A DNA stretch of 64,000 nucleotides from Saccharopolyspora gloriosae (GCF_022828475.1 NZ_CP059557.1:5751470-5815469), one strand, 5' to 3'. Shown: positions 29,771 through 39,675, numbered from the stretch's first letter. The notes: generated by a model from the letters alone, not told the origin. Numbers and translations are program-made.

Positions 29771-30841
29771 GTGTTCGTCGCCACTAGAGATCTTCGGTTC
29801 GCGAAGGGGCGGTTCGCCCTGATGGGGACCGTCATCGTCCTGATGACCCTGCTCGTCGGGCTGCTGTCCGGGCTGACCGCGGGCCTGGGCCGGGAGAGCA
29901 CCTCGGCCATCACCGACCTGCCCGCCGACCACGTGGTGTTCTCCGCTCCGGCCGAGGGACAGCAGCCGACCTTCACCGAGTCCGAAGTGGACCGTCAGCA
30001 GTGGCTGCAGTGGCGGGAAGTTCCCGGAGTGCGTGGGGCGGATCCACTGGGCATCAACACCGCCAAGGCGCAGTCCGGCACGAACAGCACCTCGCTGGCC
30101 ACGTTCGGCGTCGAACCGGATTCCGCGCTGGTGCCCGCGGGCGGACGGGTCGGCGCCGGTGAGGTGGTGTTGTCCGAGGGTGCGGCCGAGGACCTCAACG
30201 CGCGTGCCGGGGACTCCATCACCGTTTCGGGCCGGGAGTTGACGGTCACCGCCGTGTCCGGCGACGCCTCCTACAGCCACAACCCGGTCGTCTGGACGAG
30301 CCTCGCCGAATGGCAGAGCCTATCGCCCGGATCGGATCAGCAGGCGACCGTGATCGCGTTGAACAGCGACGACGGCGCGGACCTGGCTGCGGCCGACGCG
30401 CGGCTGCACACCAGCACCGCGACCACCTCCGGGGCGCTGTCGGCGATCAGCTCGTACAGCTCGGAGAACGGTTCGCTGCAACTGATGCAGGCGTTCCTGT
30501 TCGCGATCTCCGCGCTGGTCATCGGCGCCTTCTTCACCGTGTGGACCATTCAGCGCAGCGGCGACATCGCGGTGCTCAAGGCGCTCGGCGCCACCACCCG
30601 TTACCTGCTGCGGGACGCGCTCGGGCAGGCCGTGGTGCTGCTCGTCGGCGGCACCGTCGCAGGCACCGGTCTCGCCGCGGCCATCGGCGCGGTCGCCGTG
30701 GGCACCGTCCCGTTCGTGCTGGAACTCGGCACGGTGCTGCTGCCCGCGGCCGTGATGGTCGTGCTCGGCGCGCTCGGCGCGGCGCTGTCCGTCCGGCGCA
30801 TCACCGCGGTCGATCCGCTGACCGCCCTGTCCACCCGCTGA
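29771..30841 (+). CDS. FtsX-family ABC transporter permease
   Basis: The 356-aa product has a MacB/FtsX layout. One N-terminal helix (MGTVIVLMTLLVGLLSGLTA) is followed by a large extracytoplasmic domain (about residues 45-235) and three C-terminal helices beginning at LFAISALVIGAFFTVWTI. The GTG at 29771 is preferred because the product then starts MFVATRDLRFAKGRF, as expected, with AAAGG upstream. It works with the ATPase gene 23 bp downstream, probably exporting a toxic peptide or lipid. Control by the divergent kinase/regulator pair is likely. Confidence 0.88.
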   Translation: MFVATRDLRFAKGRFALMGTVIVLMTLLVGLLSGLTAGLGRESTSAITDLPADHVVFSAPAEGQQPTFTESEVDRQQWLQWREVPGVRGADPLGINTAKAQSGTNSTSLATFGVEPDSALVPAGGRVGAGEVVLSEGAAEDLNARAGDSITVSGRELTVTAVSGDASYSHNPVVWTSLAEWQSLSPGSDQQATVIALNSDDGADLAAADARLHTSTATTSGALSAISSYSSENGSLQLMQAFLFAISALVIGAFFTVWTIQRSGDIAVLKALGATTRYLLRDALGQAVVLLVGGTVAGTGLAAAIGAVAVGTVPFVLELGTVLLPAAVMVVLGALGAALSVRRITAVDPLTALSTR

Positions 30842-30864
30842 TCACCCCGAGCAAGGAGTCCCTC

Positions 30865-31545
30865 ATGAGTTTGCAGTTGCGCGACATCACCCTCACCTAC
30901 CCCGACGGCGATTCGCGGCTCACCGCCGTGGACCGCGCGGACCTGCAGGTGCCCGCCGGTTCGGTGACGGCCGTGATCGGCCCGTCCGGCTCGGGCAAGT
31001 CCAGCCTGCTCGCCGTCGCCGCCGCGCTGGTCACACCCGATTCCGGTCAGGTCGTCGTGGACGGCACCACCGTCACGGGCATGAGCCAGGCGCAGCGGAC
31101 CGCGGTGCGGCGGGAGAAGATCGGCATCATCTTCCAGCAGCCGAACCTGATCGCGTCGCTGACCGCGGCCGAGCAGTTGCAGGTCATGGCGCACCTCGAT
31201 GGCCGTTCGGCGCGGGAGGCGCGGGGCCGGGCGGTGGAGCTGCTGGACGCGGTCGGGTTGTCGGACAAGAAGGACCGCAGGCCGCACCAGCTCTCCGGTG
31301 GGCAGCGGCAGCGCGTCAACATCGCCCGCGCCCTCATGAACGACCCGGCGGTGCTGCTGGTGGACGAGCCGACCAGCGCGCTCGACCACGAGCGCGGGGC
31401 CGCGGTGATCGAGCTGCTCACCACGCTGACGCATCGTCGAGCCACGGCGACCGTGCTGGTCACCCACGACACCACGCACCTCGGCGGGGTCGACCAGGTC
31501 GCGGAGGTCCTCGACGGCCGCGTCCGCGTTCCCGCAGCGAACTGA
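30865..31545 (+). CDS. ABC transporter ATP-binding protein (LolD/MacB type)
   Basis: The 226-aa product shows Walker A GPSGSGKSS (about residue 39), the Q-loop FQQPNLIAS, signature LSGGQRQRV, Walker B VLLVDEPTSALD and the switch His in LVTHDT. It belongs to the MacB-like ATPases that partner FtsX-type permeases. The ATG follows AAGGAG. It forms a two-gene exporter operon with the preceding permease. Confidence 0.95.
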   Translation: MSLQLRDITLTYPDGDSRLTAVDRADLQVPAGSVTAVIGPSGSGKSSLLAVAAALVTPDSGQVVVDGTTVTGMSQAQRTAVRREKIGIIFQQPNLIASLTAAEQLQVMAHLDGRSAREARGRAVELLDAVGLSDKKDRRPHQLSGGQRQRVNIARALMNDPAVLLVDEPTSALDHERGAAVIELLTTLTHRRATATVLVTHDTTHLGGVDQVAEVLDGRVRVPAAN

Positions 31546-31588
31546 CGGGACCGGGAAGCGGGGCTACCGGCACTGCGGGCTGCTCCCG

Positions 31589-31639
31589 GAGTGAACGGAC
31601 CGTTCGACCAATCACCTTGGACGAACAGTCCGCTCACTC
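31589..31639. repeat. Palindromic element copy 6
   Basis: The left arm GTGAACGGACCGTTCGACC pairs with the right arm with about three mismatches. It begins 44 bp after the ATPase stop. It is the first of three copies spaced 94-95 bp apart in the 613-bp gap before the methyltransferase. Confidence 0.88.
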
Positions 31640-31683
31640 GGAAACGCCCCCGCCAAGCGGCGCACAGTGCACTGCCCGGCAAT

Positions 31684-31734
31684 GAGTGAACGGACCGTTC
31701 GACCAATCTGCTTGGACGAACGGTCCGCTCACTC
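31684..31734. repeat. Palindromic element copy 7
   Basis: Arms GTGAACGGACCGTTCGACC and GGACGAACGGTCCGCTCAC have two mismatches around AATCTGCTT. Confidence 0.88.
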
Positions 31735-31777
31735 CGAACCCGAACCTGCAGCCGCGGGGGCGATGACTGATCGAGAT

Positions 31778-31828
31778 GAGTGAGCGGACCGTTCGTCCGA
31801 TGAGATGGGACGAACGGTCCGTTCACTC
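31778..31828. repeat. Palindromic element copy 8
   Basis: Arms GTGAGCGGACCGTTCGTCC and GGACGAACGGTCCGTTCAC have one wobble around GATGAGATG. The remaining 31829-32158 holds only a short CAAGATC-ATC-GATCTTG inverted repeat (32103-32119) and no gene. Confidence 0.88.
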
Positions 31829-32158
31829 CGATCGTCGCGGTGCGAAGCTGGGCCGGGTGCGGCTCGCGTGTTCAGGTGGGTCAGCGCCGCGAGGACTCGG
31901 CGGTGGGCCGATTTCGCCGGCGGGCGGGCCGAGTTCTTGGACAGATCCCGCAAGCGGGCCGCGGGGTGGTGCTCCGGCGCTGCGCCGGATATCGCAGCAG
32001 GCGATCAGCCGGGTGACGAGCCGCCGCTGCGCTCAGCGGCCGATTTCGCCGCCCACCGCATCGGAACGCTCGTCACGCACCGCGAGCGGCGCTACCCTCG
32101 ATCAAGATCATCGATCTTGCCCGCGCCTGCCGCCCCGCCACGAGGAGCCACGACGAAG

Positions 32159-33016
32159 ATGACCGACGAGCAGCTCCGCGATCCGCTGGCGCTCCCGCCC
32201 GAGGTCGACACCTCGGTGCCCAGCGTGGCCCGGATCTACGACTACGCGGTCGGCGGCAAGGACAACTTCCGCGTGGACCGCGACGCGACGCACGCGATGC
32301 TCGACGGCGTGCCGGACATCATCGCCACAGCGCGCGCCAACCGCGCCTTCCTCGGCCGCGGCGTCCGCTACCTGGCCCGCGAAGCGGGGATCCGGCAGTT
32401 CATCGACTTCGGTAGCGGCCTGCCCACGCAGCTCAACGTGCACCAGGTGGCGCAGGCGGAGAACCCGGACGGCCGGGTCGTCTACGTGGACAACGACCCC
32501 GTGGTGCTCGCGCACGGCCGAGCGCTGCTGTCCGAGGACCAGCGGACCACGGTCATCCAGGCCGACATGGCGCAGCCCACCGCGGTGCTGGAGAGCCCGG
32601 CGACGCGGCGGCTCATCAACTTCGCGGAACCGGTCGGAGTGCTCTACCTGTCGGTGCTGCACTGCCTGCCCGACGAGGCGCGGCCGGACCTGGCCGTCGC
32701 CGCCATGCTCGACGCCGTTCCCGCAGGCAGCCACCTGATGATGTCGCACCTGGTCAGCGACGACGCGGACGCCGCGGAGTTCCTCACCCGCTTCATGACC
32801 GAGCAGACCACGTGGGGCCGCGTCCGCACCGAGGCGGAGGTCACCGCCTACTTCGACGGCCTGGACGCCGTGGAACCCGGACTGGTCGACATCACCCGGT
32901 GGCGGCCCGAGCAGCAGCCGACGGACACCGGGACACCGTTCGACCACGACATCCCGTCCCGCCCGGAGCTGGAAGGCAAGATCTGGGAGTTCGGCGGCAT
33001 CGCCCGGAAGCCCTGA
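32159..33016 (+). CDS. SAM-dependent methyltransferase, DUF574/PF04672 family
   Basis: The 285-aa product matches the actinobacterial S-adenosyl methyltransferase family. Hallmarks are SVARIYDYAVGGKDNF (residues 20-35), RYLAREAGIRQFIDFGSGLP with the SAM-binding loop, VVYVDNDPVVLAHG and PVGVLYLSVLHCLPDE. The family is abundant in Pseudonocardiales and Streptomyces, usually as orphan genes of unknown substrate. The ATG has GAGGAG 11 nt upstream. It precedes lysS on the same strand, but 145 bp apart. Confidence 0.92.
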   Translation: MTDEQLRDPLALPPEVDTSVPSVARIYDYAVGGKDNFRVDRDATHAMLDGVPDIIATARANRAFLGRGVRYLAREAGIRQFIDFGSGLPTQLNVHQVAQAENPDGRVVYVDNDPVVLAHGRALLSEDQRTTVIQADMAQPTAVLESPATRRLINFAEPVGVLYLSVLHCLPDEARPDLAVAAMLDAVPAGSHLMMSHLVSDDADAAEFLTRFMTEQTTWGRVRTEAEVTAYFDGLDAVEPGLVDITRWRPEQQPTDTGTPFDHDIPSRPELEGKIWEFGGIARKP

Positions 33017-33161
33017 CCGGCGGCACAGGCTGTCGATCCCCCGCGTTCAGGAGCCTGCCCGGACGACTTCGACCTGCACCGCGCGGCGGGAGCCGACCGA
33101 GCCCCAACGCCCGAGCCGACACCCCGGCAAGGCTGGTGAGCTGGGCCGATACCATGGCCCG

Positions 33162-34661
33162 GTGAGTGAAGCGGTGGACGAGAATCACGAGGACCTCCCG
33201 GAGCAGATGCGCATCCGGCGGGAGAAGCTGGACCGGCTGCGGGAGAACGGAGTCGACCCCTACCCGGTCGGCTACCCCCGGACCACCGCGATCGGTCCCG
33301 TCCGCGAGAAACACGACGGGCTCGAAGCCGACGTGGCCACCGGAGACCGGGTGTCGGTCACCGGCCGGGTGCTGCTGTACCGCACGGGCGGCAAGCTGTG
33401 CTTCGCCACCATCCGCGACGACAGCGGCTCCATCCAGATCATGCTGGCGCTGGACAAGGTCGGCGCCGAAGCGCTGGAGGCGTGGAAGGCCGATGTGGAT
33501 CTCGGCGACCACGTGGGCATCACCGGCGAGGTGATCACTTCCAAGCGCGGCGAGCTTTCGATCATGGCGGACGAGTGGACGCTGACCTCGAAGTGCCTGC
33601 GCCCGCTGCCGGAAAAGCACAAGGGGCTCACCGATCCCGAGGCGCGGGTGCGGCAGCGCTACGTCGACCTGATCGTCAACCCCGAGTCGCGCCAGCTCGT
33701 GCAGCAGCGCGGCAAGGCCGTGCAGGCGTTGCGTTCGGTGCTGCTGGACCGCGACTACCTCGAAGTCGAGACCCCGATGCTGCAGCAGGTGCACGGCGGA
33801 GCCACGGCCCGGCCGTTCACCACGCACATCAACGCCTACGACCTGGACCTGTACCTGCGCATCGCGCCCGAGCTGTACTTGAAGCGGCTCGTCGTCGGTG
33901 GTGTGGAGCGGGTTTTCGAGATCAACCGCAACTTCCGCAACGAGGGCGCGGACTCCACGCACAACCCCGAGTTCACGATGCTGGAGTTCTACGAGGCCTA
34001 CGGCGACTACGACACGGCCGCCGAGCTCACCGCGGAACTCATCCGGCAGGCCGCCAAGGCCGTGTTCGGCGACTTCGTGGTGCGCCACCCCGAACACGGG
34101 GACATCGACCTCGGCGGGGAGTGGCCGTCGATCACGCTCTACGGCTCCGTCGGCGAGGCCCTCGGCACGGAGATCACCCCGCGGACTCCGGTCGAGTCGC
34201 TGCGTGAGCTGGCCGACGCGAAGGAGATCGCGTGGGACCCGTCGTGGGGTCCGGGCAAGCTGGTGGAGCACCTGTTCGAGGAGCTCGTCGAGCACACCCT
34301 GGTGGTCCCCACGTTCGTCCGGGACTTCCCGTTGGAGACCAGCCCGCTCACCCGCCAGCACCGGGACGATCCGCTGCTGACCGAGAAGTGGGACCTGATC
34401 GGGTTCGGCATGGAGCTCGGCACCGGGTTCTCCGAGCTGGTCGACCCGGTGGAGCAGCGACGCAGGCTCACCGAGCAGTCGCTGATGGCCGCAGGCGGCG
34501 ACGCCGAAGCGATGCAGCTCGACGAGGACTTCCTGCGCGCCCTCGAGTACGGCATGCCGCCCACCGGCGGCGTGGGCATCGGCATCGACCGGATGCTGAT
34601 GGCGTTCACCGGCAAGGGAATCCGGGACACCATCCTGTTCCCGATGGTCAAGCCGAACTGA
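33162..34661 (+). CDS. lysS: Lysyl-tRNA synthetase, class II
   Basis: The 499-aa product has the full LysRS plan. An N-terminal OB-fold anticodon domain (TGRVLLYRTGGKLCFATI) precedes a class II catalytic core with motif 2 FEINRNFRNEGADSTHNPEF and motif 3 GIGIDRMLMAFTGK. Length is normal. The GTG start is chosen for the typical N-terminus (SEAVDENHEDLPEQMRIRRE). A 12-bp stem hairpin follows the stop. It is an essential housekeeping gene without unusual features. Confidence 0.96.
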   Translation: MSEAVDENHEDLPEQMRIRREKLDRLRENGVDPYPVGYPRTTAIGPVREKHDGLEADVATGDRVSVTGRVLLYRTGGKLCFATIRDDSGSIQIMLALDKVGAEALEAWKADVDLGDHVGITGEVITSKRGELSIMADEWTLTSKCLRPLPEKHKGLTDPEARVRQRYVDLIVNPESRQLVQQRGKAVQALRSVLLDRDYLEVETPMLQQVHGGATARPFTTHINAYDLDLYLRIAPELYLKRLVVGGVERVFEINRNFRNEGADSTHNPEFTMLEFYEAYGDYDTAAELTAELIRQAAKAVFGDFVVRHPEHGDIDLGGEWPSITLYGSVGEALGTEITPRTPVESLRELADAKEIAWDPSWGPGKLVEHLFEELVEHTLVVPTFVRDFPLETSPLTRQHRDDPLLTEKWDLIGFGMELGTGFSELVDPVEQRRRLTEQSLMAAGGDAEAMQLDEDFLRALEYGMPPTGGVGIGIDRMLMAFTGKGIRDTILFPMVKPN

Positions 34662-34674
34662 CCCCCACCCGCGT

Positions 34675-34713
34675 CGAGGCGGTGCGCGCGTTTCCCGGCA
34701 CCGCACCGCCTCG
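34675..34713. terminator. Hairpin between lysS and the VanZ gene
   Basis: CGAGGCGGTGCG (34675-34686) pairs perfectly with CGCACCGCCTCG (34702-34713). The genes on either side converge. There is no T-run, as is usual in this genome. Confidence 0.65.
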
Positions 34714-34763
34714 CCGCGAGTGCGTCCGCCGGGCCGACACGAGTGGCCGACCCGGCAGGCGCC

Positions 34764-35933
34764 TCAGTTCTGCGGGTTCTTGACGAGTTCGGTCTGCTCC
34801 AGGTCCGTTCGGGCGTCGGCGATCCGCAATCCGGCGAACTTGTAGGACAGGCCGCGGTGCTGCGCCGTGGTGAACAAGCCGATCAAGGAGACCAGCGCCA
34901 ACAGCTGCGCCAAGCTGGAGCACGCCTCCAGCGCGGGCACGTCGGCGGACGCGTCACCGAGCTGCGCCAGCAGGAAGTAGCCACCGGTTCCGGTCAAGCT
35001 GCGCAGCAAACGCGCCCCGGTGCCGGGCGCAGCCCCGTCGGCGGTCGTCGCCTTCAACTGCACGATCCGCTGTCCGAGGCTGGTCGAGCTGCCCACCAAC
35101 GGCAGCACGATCGCGAGGACGAACCACGGCAACCAGACGCCGAACAGCCCGGCCGCCCAGGATCCGGGGATGTCCTCGGTGCGCGGAGCGGTGCCATGGA
35201 ACAGCATTCCTTGCGCCGCCATCAGCACGAGCAGGCCACCGGAGCTGCCCAGGGCGCTGAGCATCGTGTAGGCCGTCATGTCGCAGAGGGCCGCCAGCAG
35301 CCGCCTGGACCTGGTGACCGGGCGGGGCGCCCCCGGCAGAGCGGTGATCCGCTGGCCGGGCACGGCCCGCAGCACCGGCGCTGCCCAGGCCCCCGCCAAC
35401 GCCCCCGCCGTGTTCATGATCAGGTCGTCGACGTCGAACAGCCGGTAGGCGCACGGGTACGCGAACCAGATGCCGGTTCCTTGCGTGACCTCGATCAGCA
35501 GCGAGACGCCCAGTCCGATCGCCGTGGTGACCAACACGCCGCGGCCGAACAGGTGCCGGACGAACATCCCCAACGGGACGAACAGGCCCACGTTCAGCAT
35601 CACCTGCATCAACGCCGGATTGCGCAGGGTCGCCAGCACACTGCTGTCGGTGGCTTCCTTCTTCATGTCGTTGAGGAAGTTGAACGGAAGCCACTGCGGG
35701 CCGCCCATTCCCGACGTGGCGCAGAAATCAGGAGTCAGCTGCGGGAACGGCAAGAGCACGTAGGCGACCAGGGAGACGCCGTACACCACGGCGGCGAGCG
35801 CCAGCGCGAGGTTGCCCATGCCGAGTTCGCCACGTCTGCGGTATTGCCGGGCGATGTACGGAACGAACAGCACCGCGGCCAGCAGCACGCCGACCAAGAT
35901 CCCGATGAACGCCGGTACCAGCCGGGTACTCAC
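34764..35933 (-). CDS. VanZ-RDD fusion membrane protein
   Basis: The 389-aa product joins a VanZ-like domain (LNVGLFVPLGMFVRHLFG and VSLLIEVTQGTGI, DVDDLIMNTAG, residues 40-185) to a C-terminal RDD domain (LCDMTAYTMLSALGSSGGLL, residues 215-370). About eight membrane helices are expected. VanZ proteins are linked to low-level teicoplanin resistance and cell-envelope physiology. The fusion is common in actinobacteria but without defined function. The GTG start follows GGAAGGAAG. It converges on lysS. Confidence 0.85.
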   Translation of the reverse strand: MSTRLVPAFIGILVGVLLAAVLFVPYIARQYRRRGELGMGNLALALAAVVYGVSLVAYVLLPFPQLTPDFCATSGMGGPQWLPFNFLNDMKKEATDSSVLATLRNPALMQVMLNVGLFVPLGMFVRHLFGRGVLVTTAIGLGVSLLIEVTQGTGIWFAYPCAYRLFDVDDLIMNTAGALAGAWAAPVLRAVPGQRITALPGAPRPVTRSRRLLAALCDMTAYTMLSALGSSGGLLVLMAAQGMLFHGTAPRTEDIPGSWAAGLFGVWLPWFVLAIVLPLVGSSTSLGQRIVQLKATTADGAAPGTGARLLRSLTGTGGYFLLAQLGDASADVPALEACSSLAQLLALVSLIGLFTTAQHRGLSYKFAGLRIADARTDLEQTELVKNPQN

Positions 35934-36036
35934 TATGATCTTCCTTCCTTCGAATCAGCACTTGTCAACACGTCCTGTTGAGACGGCATCAGGCTCGTCG
36001 GCGGGCGAGCACCGGGGGCGCCTGCGGTGAAGAGGA

Positions 36037-37032
36037 TCAGATCGCGGTGAGCACGGCGTTAACGATCAGCAGCGCGCACACGCCGAAGTTCACCACCCGG
36101 TGATCCAGGAAGATCGCCACGAACTCGCGGATCGTCGCGCTCGGCCAGAAGTAGCGCGCGGTCGGCGACCCGATCACGTGCGCCTCCACCTTCTCCTTGC
36201 GGGCGATCCGGGCGGCCCGCATCACGTGGAAGTTGTTCGTCACCACCAGGGCGCGGTGATCCGGCCGGTGCTCCCGCATGATGACGTCGCTGAACCGCAG
36301 GTTCTCCTCCGTGCTGCGCGACCGGTCCTCGACCAGGATGCGGTCTGCCGGCGCCCCTTTGGAGATCAGGTAGTCGGCCATGGCGCGCGCCTCGGGAACG
36401 TCCTCCCCCGGTCCCTGGCCGCCGGAGGTCACCAGCATCGGGTCGCGGCCCTTCTCGCGTTCCTTGTGGAACGCGGCCAAACCCTTGTCGAGCCGGCTCG
36501 CGAGCAGCGGCGGCACCCTCGAACCGAGCAGCCCCGAGCCGAGCATCACGATGAAATCGACCTGGCGGCGATGCGGCATCACGCCGTAGACCAGCGAGTA
36601 GAGCAGGAAGCAGACGAACAGCACCGACACGTATCCGATCACCTTGCCCGCGGCGTCCATCGCCACTTCCAGCGGCAACCACCGGGTTCCGTTGGCCACC
36701 ACCCGCAACACCACGAACGCGACGATCCCGGCACCGGCGGCCAACGACAACAAGTTCGCGAGCCGTTTACCTTCCCGCCGAAGCATCGTCACGCCGTTGA
36801 TGATCAGGAACACCGCGAGCACCAGCGTGGTCAGCGGGATCATCAGCACCAGCACGATCAACGTGAACGCCGCGGCCGCCTCCGAGTACGTGGCCAGCCA
36901 GAGCAGCAGTCCGCCGACCAGGAACAGGCAGGCGAGGAAGAGGTAGATACCGTTGCGGACCAGCCGCCGGTCGTAGGCGAAGCTGACTGCGAACACCGCG
37001 AACAGAACAACGGCGGGAATTAGGAAAAACAC
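36037..37032 (-). CDS. YdcF/ElyC-family membrane protein (DUF218)
   Basis: The 331-aa product has four or five N-terminal membrane helices and a C-terminal DUF218 domain. Its features are DFIVMLGSGLLGSRVPPLLA, LVTSGGQGPGEDVPEARAMA and RSRSTEENLRFS followed by VVTNNFHVMRAARIARK. In enterobacteria, ElyC of this family supports peptidoglycan precursor use. The GTG start overlaps no neighbour. The final helix (VCALLIVNAVLTAI) is at the extreme C-terminus. Confidence 0.88.
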   Translation of the reverse strand: MFFLIPAVVLFAVFAVSFAYDRRLVRNGIYLFLACLFLVGGLLLWLATYSEAAAAFTLIVLVLMIPLTTLVLAVFLIINGVTMLRREGKRLANLLSLAAGAGIVAFVVLRVVANGTRWLPLEVAMDAAGKVIGYVSVLFVCFLLYSLVYGVMPHRRQVDFIVMLGSGLLGSRVPPLLASRLDKGLAAFHKEREKGRDPMLVTSGGQGPGEDVPEARAMADYLISKGAPADRILVEDRSRSTEENLRFSDVIMREHRPDHRALVVTNNFHVMRAARIARKEKVEAHVIGSPTARYFWPSATIREFVAIFLDHRVVNFGVCALLIVNAVLTAI

Positions 37033-37190
37033 GCGCAGGAGCCTAATCGGGCACGTGCCGGCACTGGACGCCTACCCTGACACCGTCTCAACGGGAGGGT
37101 GCGAACTCGCCGAAAAGCGTGCAGCGGAAATGAACCCGCGACGACGGCCCGTTCACGACATCACCGAGGACGCCCCGGTCGTGCGGGCCG

Positions 37191-38858
37191 TCACTTCGGC
37201 TGCGGAGCAGGCGGGACGTCCTCACCGCAGGCAACGCCTTGGCAGCCCTGGAGTTCGTCGAGCCGCGCGTCCAGGAACGCGCGCACCTCTGCGTAGCGGA
37301 CGTCCTCGTGCTTCGACGCGAGTTCGTGCGGGTCGATCGCCAGGTCGTAGAGCTCGTGGGCGCCACTGACGTAGCGGATGTAGAGGTAGCGCCCGGTGCG
37401 GATCGCCTCGTAAGCCGCGTCGAGCACCTGGCTGTGGTCGTCGCGCGGTTTGCCCGGGCCGGGCGAGGCGGTGCCGTCCTGGTCGAGGTCACCGGCTCCC
37501 GCCGCGAGCCCGACCGACACGTCCTCCGCCGACGCCCCGGAATCGCCCGGCGCACCAGGCCGCACCGGCGTCCGGAACGCGCCCTCCCCGGCTTCGTGCA
37601 ACAACGGCCGCCCGGTTCGCAGCCGCGGGTCCTGCGCGAACGGCAGCAGGGACCTCCCGTCCAACGGCAGCGTCGGCTCCGCCTGCCCGATGTCAACGAT
37701 GGTCGCGGTGAGATCGGTGTTCGCGCTCAGTTCCCGCGCGTGCATGCCCGCTTCGAGGCCGGGGCCGCGGATCAGCAGCGGCACGTGCGCGGAGGCTTCG
37801 TGCGGCAAGAACTTACCCGTCGGCACCCGGTGCTGGCCGAAGAAGAACCCGTTGTCCGAGGCGAACAGCAAGTAGGTATTCTCCAGCTGCCCGTTCGCCC
37901 GCAGGGCATCGACGAGCCGCTGCACCGCTTCGTCCACCGCGAGCAGCGACTCCAGCCGGAGCCGGTAGCTCTCGGTGATCTCGGTGTCGGTGTTCGCGGC
38001 GATCGCCGGGTAGTCCCGCAAGAACTGCGGCTTGTCGCTCATGTCGGCCTCGTCGTAGGACGGGTCGTTCGGCACCTGCTCCGCGGAGAACGCGCCCTGG
38101 TGCCGCAGCGCGGGGCGAGGTCCGCGGCCGACGCGGAAGAAGTCGCCGTTGTCCGGGGCGCCGTGCACGTTCTCCCCGTGCGGGGCGAGGAAGGCGAGGC
38201 TGAGGAAGAACGGCTTGCCCTCCGCCGAGCGCCGGTTGATGAAGTCGATGCCTTTGTCCCGGTACACGTCGGTCTGGTACAGGTTCGGGTCCTGCACCCA
38301 CGAATCTCCGTAGGTGCGCATCGTGCCGTTCTCGTTGAGCCGGTAGCCGTACATGTCGTAGGTGGTCGGATCCACCGAACCGCGCCACTCGTCCCACCCC
38401 GGCGGGACGTGCGTCTCGTCGCTCTTGCCGTAGCCGTTGGGGTATTTGCCGATGTGCGAGGTGACGTATCCGGCGCGCTGCATCCAGACGGGCAGCGTGT
38501 TGTCCTCGTCGAGCTTGTCGTAGCCGCCCAGCGGGGCCGCGTTGTGCCGGACACCGTTGTTGTGCGCCAACTGTCCACTGAGGAACGTCGAACGGGACGG
38601 GCAGCACAGCGGGAACGACGCGTAGTACCGGTCGAAGGTCACGCCGCCGAGCCCGAGGATCCGCTGCACGTTCGGCATGAACCGCATGCTGTCGAGCCAC
38701 TGGTCGTCGGTCATCACCATGACGACGTTCGGTTTGCCCGCCTGCACCCGAGGTTGCGCTGCGGGTTTCGTGGCGGTGCAAGCGGCCGGCACCGCTCCGA
38801 TGATCAGCAGCAATGCCAGCGCTCGAGACGTTCCGGAGATGCGGCGGAAACGTGCCAT
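37191..38858 (-). CDS. Sulfatase-family lipoprotein
   Basis: The 555-aa product begins with a lipoprotein signal (ALALLLIIGAVPAACTA, lipid Cys27). It then has the sulfatase core: VVMVMTDDQW with metal-binding Asp residues, and LCCPSRSTFLSGQ, whose Cys86 in CPSR would be converted to formylglycine. HIGKYPNGYG and FASDNGFFFGQH follow. It probably removes sulfate from a glycan or sulfate ester outside the cell. The ATG at 38858 gives the expected signal peptide. No sulfatase-modifying enzyme is in the window. Confidence 0.88.
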   Translation of the reverse strand: MARFRRISGTSRALALLLIIGAVPAACTATKPAAQPRVQAGKPNVVMVMTDDQWLDSMRFMPNVQRILGLGGVTFDRYYASFPLCCPSRSTFLSGQLAHNNGVRHNAAPLGGYDKLDEDNTLPVWMQRAGYVTSHIGKYPNGYGKSDETHVPPGWDEWRGSVDPTTYDMYGYRLNENGTMRTYGDSWVQDPNLYQTDVYRDKGIDFINRRSAEGKPFFLSLAFLAPHGENVHGAPDNGDFFRVGRGPRPALRHQGAFSAEQVPNDPSYDEADMSDKPQFLRDYPAIAANTDTEITESYRLRLESLLAVDEAVQRLVDALRANGQLENTYLLFASDNGFFFGQHRVPTGKFLPHEASAHVPLLIRGPGLEAGMHARELSANTDLTATIVDIGQAEPTLPLDGRSLLPFAQDPRLRTGRPLLHEAGEGAFRTPVRPGAPGDSGASAEDVSVGLAAGAGDLDQDGTASPGPGKPRDDHSQVLDAAYEAIRTGRYLYIRYVSGAHELYDLAIDPHELASKHEDVRYAEVRAFLDARLDELQGCQGVACGEDVPPAPQPK

Positions 38859-39002
38859 GCTCTTGTTTTCCACGGCAGGCCGCGGAGAAGTCAAGATTCC
38901 GACCGGACTAGGACACGTTCAGGCGCATCTAATCGGGTAATCCTGCCGGGTTGAATCGATCCGGCGCGGCGCGTTCGCCCGTTGAACGCGCGGCCGGGAA
39001 AA

Positions 39003-39395
39003 TCAGTAGCCGTCCCCGCCGAAGAAGGTTTCCTCCAGGTGGTCGGCCGTGTCGGCGACCAACTGCAACGGGTCCACGAACTCGTTGATGTCCAGGTTCA
39101 GCAATGGCAACGAATGCCGCAGGACCACGTGCTCGCCCATGACCACGGCGCCGCACACCACGGAGGTCTCCCCGATCTCCTTGAGCAGCAGGTGCAGGTC
39201 AATGTCGGCGACCAGGCCGCAGACCGAGGCGACCTGGACCCACTCCTCGCGTTGGTCCAGGACTTCGCGGCAGACCATGATGACCTGGCTTCGATCGTCC
39301 TCGTATTCGATGAGAATCCGGATCTCGTCACCGGTGTCCTCGATGACTCGATATTCGGAACGGACAAAAGCGGAGATATCGCCCCACGTGGCCAA
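39003..39395 (-). CDS. YbjN-like hypothetical protein (130 aa)
   Basis: The product starts MATWGDISAFVRSEYRVIED and has a YbjN/type III-chaperone-like pattern: two strands (IRILIEYEDDRSQVIMVCRE), then WVQVASVCGLV and LRHSLPLLNLDINEFVDPL, then a final helix with acidic residues. Members are soluble and of uncertain role. The start is TTG at 39395 behind a G-rich GGGGGG stretch. It is the only gene between the sulfatase gene and a cluster of palindromic repeats. Confidence 0.75.
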   Translation of the reverse strand: MATWGDISAFVRSEYRVIEDTGDEIRILIEYEDDRSQVIMVCREVLDQREEWVQVASVCGLVADIDLHLLLKEIGETSVVCGAVVMGEHVVLRHSLPLLNLDINEFVDPLQLVADTADHLEETFFGGDGY

Positions 39396-39568
39396 GGTGC
39401 CCCCAAGGTCGTCGATTGTGCCGCCGCGAGACTAGTGCACGCGAACACCGCCCCGGAACACCACGACTGCATGATCCGGCTGCGCCGAATGCCTTGCCAT
39501 GCCGACGTTTCCGGCACTTCGAGCAACCGCACCGACACGACGGCACCACCGCCCGCCTGATTTCGCCG

Positions 39569-39615
39569 GTGAACGGACCGTTCGTCCGATCCGCTTGGAC
39601 GAACGGTCCGTTCAC
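39569..39615. repeat. Palindromic element copy 9
   Basis: A perfect 19-bp stem (GTGAACGGACCGTTCGTCC and its complement) surrounds GATCCGCTT. The 39396-39882 gap contains three copies and no gene. Confidence 0.92.
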
Positions 39616-39675
39616 ACCGATCCGTCGCCGTGGCGGTGAGCACGGATCCGCCGCGCACCGGGAGCGGTTTCGCGA